From the NCBI GenBank assembly GCA_035566015.1, contig DATMRS010000016.1, forward strand, positions 1 to 9,639: a stretch of 9,639 nt of DNA, written 5' to 3'. Below, one piece after another: positions 6,936 through 9,639 of the stretch (position 1 is the stretch's first letter; every line of letters starts with the position of its first letter). Both the position numbers and the translations under genes were made by a program. The notes beneath the pieces were generated by a model. The model saw only the letters and a list, made by a program, of their open reading frames with translations, ran no database searches and was not told where the DNA came from. The stretch comes from DATMRS01 sp035566015. GTDB taxonomy: Bacteria; Pseudomonadota; Alphaproteobacteria; Sphingomonadales; Sphingomonadaceae.

Positions 6936-7034
6936 CCTCAACCTTCCTGTTTTTACGCAATCCACTTAACGTGATAATTAGTTTCGGACAAGGCGATTCC
7001 TGCCGGACCACCTCCGCCATCCTCGGGAGACGGA

Positions 7035-7060
7035 CCGCCCGGCCCCATGCCGCCGGGCGG
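7035..7060 (-). other. GC-rich hairpin between the cupin and long BVMO genes
   Basis: A perfect 8-bp inverted repeat, CCGCCCGG (7035-7042), 10-nt loop, CCGGGCGG (7053-7060), lies 24 bp after the cupin stop and about 100 bp before the long BVMO start. Neither strand has a run of T directly after the stem, so a standard Rho-independent terminator is not supported. It may protect the cupin mRNA end or act as a partial terminator that sets different cupin and BVMO levels. The rest of the 149-bp gap shows only an AT-rich patch (6940-6985), where a weak internal promoter could lie. Confidence 0.4.
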
Positions 7061-7084
7061 ATTTCAACGCCTTTTGCGGATTGT

Positions 7085-7630
7085 CTATCGGCGGTGGTTC
7101 GGGTCCCACTCCGGCATTGGGCCGATCACTTTTTCCAGATCCTCGGTGATGCGCCCGGCCACCATGACGATGAAGAGCCGGCAGTGCGAATCGCTGCGGT
7201 TCACCCAGGCGTGATTCGTGGCGCGCTGGACGATGGTGTCGCCCTTGCGCAGCACCACCTCATGCTCGTCATCGTCGAGCAGCATCACCACTTCGCCTTC
7301 CAGCACATGCAGATAATCGACCGAATTGGTGCGATGCATGAAGGGTTCGGCGCCGGGCTTGGTCGGCGGAAGATCGGTCACACGCACGCGTATGCCATGC
7401 TCGGGAATGCCGAAATGGACCGGTCCCGCGGTCGGGTCCGCCTCCGTCGCATCGATCGGCACAGGCACCGTGTCGCTCTCCCAGATATCCTGCACGCCCC
7501 AGCCTCCCGCGGCGAGGTCGCCATGGAAAGTACAGGGCCCGTCGATCAGCACGACCGATCGGCCATCCTTGTCATGGCCGGTAACGACGCGACGAAGATT
7601 GGGATATTGCTCGATATTCGCTGGCATCAT
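7085..7630 (-). CDS. Single-domain cupin protein
   Basis: Encodes 181 residues with one conserved beta-barrel cupin domain at about 90-160. Motif 1 reads H99-RTNSVD-Y with downstream HVLEGEVVMLLDD, and motif 2 is G130-DTIVQRATNHAWVN-144. Compared with the classical cupin motifs only H99, H140 and the structural glycine/Asn positions are kept; the second His and the Glu are replaced by T101 and D105, so metal binding is doubtful or uses other ligands. The N-terminal 85 residues are less typical. Such cupins are frequent beside aromatic and steroid degradation genes, with roles as isomerases, small-molecule binders or unproven dioxygenases. Two adjacent ATGs (7630 and 7627) follow GAGGAGGG; spacing favours the second. 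It is the first gene of the minus-strand operon with the two BVMOs and diverges from the GMC gene. Confidence 0.85.
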   Translation of the reverse strand: MMPANIEQYPNLRRVVTGHDKDGRSVVLIDGPCTFHGDLAAGGWGVQDIWESDTVPVPIDATEADPTAGPVHFGIPEHGIRVRVTDLPPTKPGAEPFMHRTNSVDYLHVLEGEVVMLLDDDEHEVVLRKGDTIVQRATNHAWVNRSDSHCRLFIVMVAGRITEDLEKVIGPMPEWDPNHRR

Positions 7631-7682
7631 GCCCTCCTCATTGGCGCGGCGGGAAATTTGATGACCGGCATCGCCTTCCCCC

Positions 7683-7730
7683 TTGCTCGTTCATGACCGC
7701 ATTATTATTAACGTGTGAAGTTTTACACAC
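7683..7730 (+). promoter_or_regulatory. Divergent control region with candidate promoter and operator
   Basis: The space between the cupin start and the GMC leader is locally AT-rich. On the plus strand TTGCTC (7683-7688) and TTATTA (7705-7710) are 16 bp apart and could form a weak sigma-70 promoter. Immediately downstream is an imperfect palindrome, GTGTGAAGTTTTACACAC (7713-7730), whose outer five bases on each side are exact inverted repeats. That size and position, just past the -10, suit an operator for a TetR- or GntR-type repressor; no regulator gene is in the window. The same element lies about 85 bp upstream of the divergent cupin gene and could control both directions. Confidence 0.4.
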
Positions 7731-7796
7731 AGCCACCGCCCAAGCACAACCCGAATCTGGGGAAGGAAGGGCGCAAAAACGGGCGGAAAGGAAAGA

Positions 7797-7862
7797 ATGA
7801 GCGTGTCAGGAATGCGCCGTCGGGCGTCGAGCGACTGCCGTTTCCGGTTGGCGTCGCAATGA
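7797..7862 (+). CDS. Possible 21-codon leader ORF overlapping the GMC start
   Basis: A short ORF starts at ATG 7797, preceded by AAAGGAAAGA (AGGA core 4 nt from the ATG), and ends at TGA 7860-7862. That stop overlaps the GMC start codon as ATGA. The peptide begins MSVSGMRRR, is basic, and matches no family I know. The GMC ATG itself has no clear ribosome-binding site, so ribosomes finishing this leader could restart on the GMC gene (translational coupling). It could also be a chance ORF. There is no run of one amino-acid codon that would suggest classical attenuation. Confidence 0.4.
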   Translation: MSVSGMRRRASSDCRFRLASQ

Positions 7863-9484
7863 AGGCGTTCGACTATATCGTGATAGGCTCCGGGTCCGCC
7901 GGATCGATCGTCGCCACGCGATTGAGCGAGGATGCGGATGTTTCCGTCCTGCTGATCGAGGCGGGGCGGCGCGACAATCATCCCTTCATGGCCATGCCGA
8001 TCGCCTTCCCGAAGGTGGCAACCAACCGCGCCTTCATCTGGCCGTTCGAAACCGAGCCGGAGCCGGGCCTGAACGATCGGACGCTGCCGATCTGGCGCGG
8101 CCGGACGCTGGGCGGCTGCTCCTCGATCAACGCGATGATCAACGTGCGCGGCAGTCGCTACGATTATGACATGTGGCGGCAGAAGGGCCTCGAAGGCTGG
8201 GGTTATCGCGACGTGTTGCCCTATTTCAAGAAACTGGAAAGGAGTTGGCGCGGCCCCGGCCCGTATCACGGCGGCGAAGGCCCGATCGGCAGCGTCCCCG
8301 TCGATCTGCCCGAAGCCTTCTTTCCTTATCTGGAGCGCGCCGCCGCCAATGCCGGTCTGCCCGTCTGTCTCGATCACCACGGCATCGGCCAGGAAGGGAT
8401 CAGCCGCCTTGAAGTGACCACCAACGGCGGCCGCCGGGCGAGCACCGCGCGCGCCTATCTCCATCCCGCGATGAAGACGCGGCCGAACCTCACGGTGCTC
8501 ACCAAGGCACAGACGACGCGGATACTTTTCGAAGGCAAGCGTGCGATCGGCGTGGAATATCTGCGTGACGGCAAGGTCGAGCGTGTGCACGCTGATCGGG
8601 AAATCGTCCTGTCGGGCGGCCCCTACAGCTCGCCGCACCTGCTGATGCTCTCGGGCATCGGCCCCGCCGACCATCTGCGCTCGGTCGGAATCGATGTCGT
8701 CCAGGATCTCAAGGGGGTTGGCGAGAACCTTCAGGAACATCCCAACCTGCTCAACATCTATCGTGCCAATGGGAAGCTTGGCCTGACGCGGCACCTGCGG
8801 CTCGATCGGGCGACGATGGCGGTGATGCGCTGGGCGCTGTTCGGCACGGGGCCCTTTGCCATGGCGGGCACGTCGGCCAACATCTTCCTGCGCACGCGGC
8901 CCGATCTGGAGCGCCCCGACGTCCAGATCATCACCATGCCCGTGCACCAGCATGCCGAGCTCTGGTTTCCCGGCCTCACCAAGCCGCCCGTCTATGCCTT
9001 CACCGCGCGCGTCGGCATCCTGCACGCCCAGTCGCGCGGCTGGGTGAAGCTGCGCTCCGCCAATCCGCTCGATTATCCGCGAATACGTTTCAACATGTTC
9101 ACCGCGCCCACCGACATGGAGAGGATGGTCAAGGCGGTGCGACTGAGCCGGAACATTTTCGATCAGGCACCGATTCGCGATCTGGTCGCCGAGGAGTTGC
9201 TGCCGGGCAAAGCCTTGCAGACCGACGAGGAACTGACGCAGGCCATCCGCGAACAGGCGGAGCATCGCCACCATGCGGTCGGCACCTGCCGGATGGGCAC
9301 CGACGATTTTGCGGTGGTCGACGCGAAACTGCGCGTGATCGGCGTCGAGAATCTGCGCGTGGCCGATGCCTCTGTGATGCCCGACGATCCCTCCGGCAAT
9401 ACCAATGTGCCGACGATGATGATCGGCGAAAAGGCCGCCGATCTCGTCAAAGGCCGGACATTGGAACCCGAAGACGTATCCTGA
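7859..9484 (+). CDS. GMC-family FAD-dependent alcohol/choline dehydrogenase-like oxidoreductase
   Basis: Encodes a 541-residue glucose-methanol-choline (GMC) oxidoreductase, typical length for the choline dehydrogenase/alcohol dehydrogenase branch. It is expected to oxidise an alcohol to an aldehyde or ketone using bound FAD. Features: FAD-binding GSGSAG (10-15) and LLIEAG (31-36); GMC signature 1 around RGRTLGGCSSINAMINVRG (80-98); signature 2 at GGPYSSPHLLMLSGIGP (253-269); catalytic H472 in HAVGTCRMG; and N516 in SGNTNVPT, the position of the second active-site residue. The usual Pro of the HPxGTCRMG motif is Ala. No signal peptide is present. The start at 7859 was chosen because the family begins a few residues before FDYIVIGSGSAG; an in-frame GTG at 7715 would add a charged 48-residue tail. 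It is transcribed away from the cupin/BVMO operon and may feed ketones to those BVMOs. Confidence 0.93.
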   Translation: MKAFDYIVIGSGSAGSIVATRLSEDADVSVLLIEAGRRDNHPFMAMPIAFPKVATNRAFIWPFETEPEPGLNDRTLPIWRGRTLGGCSSINAMINVRGSRYDYDMWRQKGLEGWGYRDVLPYFKKLERSWRGPGPYHGGEGPIGSVPVDLPEAFFPYLERAAANAGLPVCLDHHGIGQEGISRLEVTTNGGRRASTARAYLHPAMKTRPNLTVLTKAQTTRILFEGKRAIGVEYLRDGKVERVHADREIVLSGGPYSSPHLLMLSGIGPADHLRSVGIDVVQDLKGVGENLQEHPNLLNIYRANGKLGLTRHLRLDRATMAVMRWALFGTGPFAMAGTSANIFLRTRPDLERPDVQIITMPVHQHAELWFPGLTKPPVYAFTARVGILHAQSRGWVKLRSANPLDYPRIRFNMFTAPTDMERMVKAVRLSRNIFDQAPIRDLVAEELLPGKALQTDEELTQAIREQAEHRHHAVGTCRMGTDDFAVVDAKLRVIGVENLRVADASVMPDDPSGNTNVPTMMIGEKAADLVKGRTLEPEDVS

Positions 9485-9507
9485 CCGGCCATCGTCGGCC
9501 ACTTTCG

Positions 9508-9536
9508 TTGACAGTGTGTGCGGGGGTTTATACTTA
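9508..9536 (+). promoter_or_regulatory. Candidate sigma-70 promoter for the gene starting at 9592
   Basis: TTGACA (9508-9513) is a consensus -35 box. TACTTA (9531-9536) lies 17 bp downstream as a weak -10; the better-matching TATACT (9529-9534) is only 15 bp away. The segment lies in the 107-bp gap after the GMC stop and about 55 bp before the next start codon, so the downstream gene probably has its own promoter. The GGCC repeat just after the GMC stop is too short for a convincing terminator. Confidence 0.45.
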
Positions 9537-9591
9537 TCATGTTATGCTTTGTCACGCGCGGCAGGCGCGGACCCCGGAGAGGATCACCCCC

Positions 9592-9639
9592 ATGTACGAC
9601 AAGTCGGACCCACGCTCGACGCTCGCCACCGCCCAGCAG
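9592..9639 (+). CDS. N-terminal fragment of an unidentified protein
   Basis: An ATG at 9592 with a ribosome-binding site (GGAGAGGA, 8 nt upstream) opens a frame that stays open to the window edge: 16 codons, MYDKSDPRSTLATAQQ. There is no signal peptide or recognisable motif in so short a piece, so no function is assigned. The spacing after the GMC gene and the promoter-like sequence upstream support a real start. Confidence 0.6.
   Translation, partial: MYDKSDPRSTLATAQQ

Noticed and set aside
6042..6974. 310-codon plus-strand frame over the long BVMO N-terminus
   Set aside because: It is antisense to the BVMO coding region, has no motif and no ribosome-binding site, and is best explained by codon bias.
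6940..6990. Promoter for the long BVMO in the AT-rich patch upstream of its start
   Set aside because: On the minus strand no -35/-10 pair with good match and spacing is visible; the best (TTGTCC, 17 bp, TAAGTG) is weak.
7715..7858. GTG start giving the GMC protein a 48-residue N-terminal extension
   Set aside because: The extension is basic and low-complexity, overlaps the candidate operator, and the family normally starts just before FDYIVIGSGSAG.
9485..9500. Possible terminator after the GMC gene (GGCC, 6 nt, GGCC)
   Set aside because: The stem is only four base pairs and no T run follows, so it cannot be told apart from chance in GC-rich DNA.
7691..9502. 603-codon open frame on the minus strand opposite the GMC gene
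   Set aside because: It is the antisense shadow of a well-supported GMC oxidoreductase, with His/Arg/Gly-rich composition and no recognisable motif.

Overview
The window looks like a chromosomal catabolic gene cluster from a high-GC alphaproteobacterium, most likely a sphingomonad (Sphingomonas, Sphingobium or Novosphingobium type). This rests on GC-rich third codon positions, tight Gram-negative-style operons, Sec signal peptides, and an intergenic hairpin repeat (ATTCCGGC, loop GAAA, GCCGGAAT) of a kind scattered through such genomes. The assignment is inference; no marker gene is present.

Layout. On the plus strand, positions 1-3380 hold the tail of an unidentified gene, a short-chain dehydrogenase (SDR), a carboxymuconolactone-decarboxylase/AhpD-fold protein, a 225-bp gap with the repeat and a possible control region, and then three SnoaL/NTF2-fold proteins in a row. 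All three carry signal peptides and are joined by ATGA stop/start overlaps. This block runs head-on into a minus-strand block, read from 7630 down to 3369: a cupin, a long 4-hydroxyacetophenone-monooxygenase-like Baeyer-Villiger monooxygenase (BVMO), and a shorter cyclohexanone-monooxygenase-like BVMO. The two blocks overlap by 12 bp at their stop codons. A divergent control region at about 7640-7800 separates the cupin from a plus-strand GMC-family flavin alcohol dehydrogenase. The GMC gene is preceded by a 21-codon leader ORF whose stop overlaps its start codon. A promoter-like segment and the first 16 codons of another gene close the window.

How the genes may work together (inference). The SDR and GMC enzymes can oxidise alcohols to ketones or aldehydes. 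The two BVMOs can insert oxygen next to a carbonyl to give esters or lactones. The CMD-like protein, cupin and SnoaL-like proteins may catalyse or assist dehydration, isomerisation, decarboxylation or binding steps. This fits breakdown of a cyclic or aryl ketone or alcohol such as a terpenoid, steroid-like ring or acetophenone. No esterase/lactonase, transporter or regulator gene lies inside the window, so the substrate cannot be named.

The least ordinary parts are the exported SnoaL-like trio, each keeping a Tyr-x4-Asp plus His arrangement like that of SnoaL-fold dehydratases, and the overlapping leader ORF before the GMC gene. I saw no RNA genes, CRISPR arrays, insertion sequences or phage genes.
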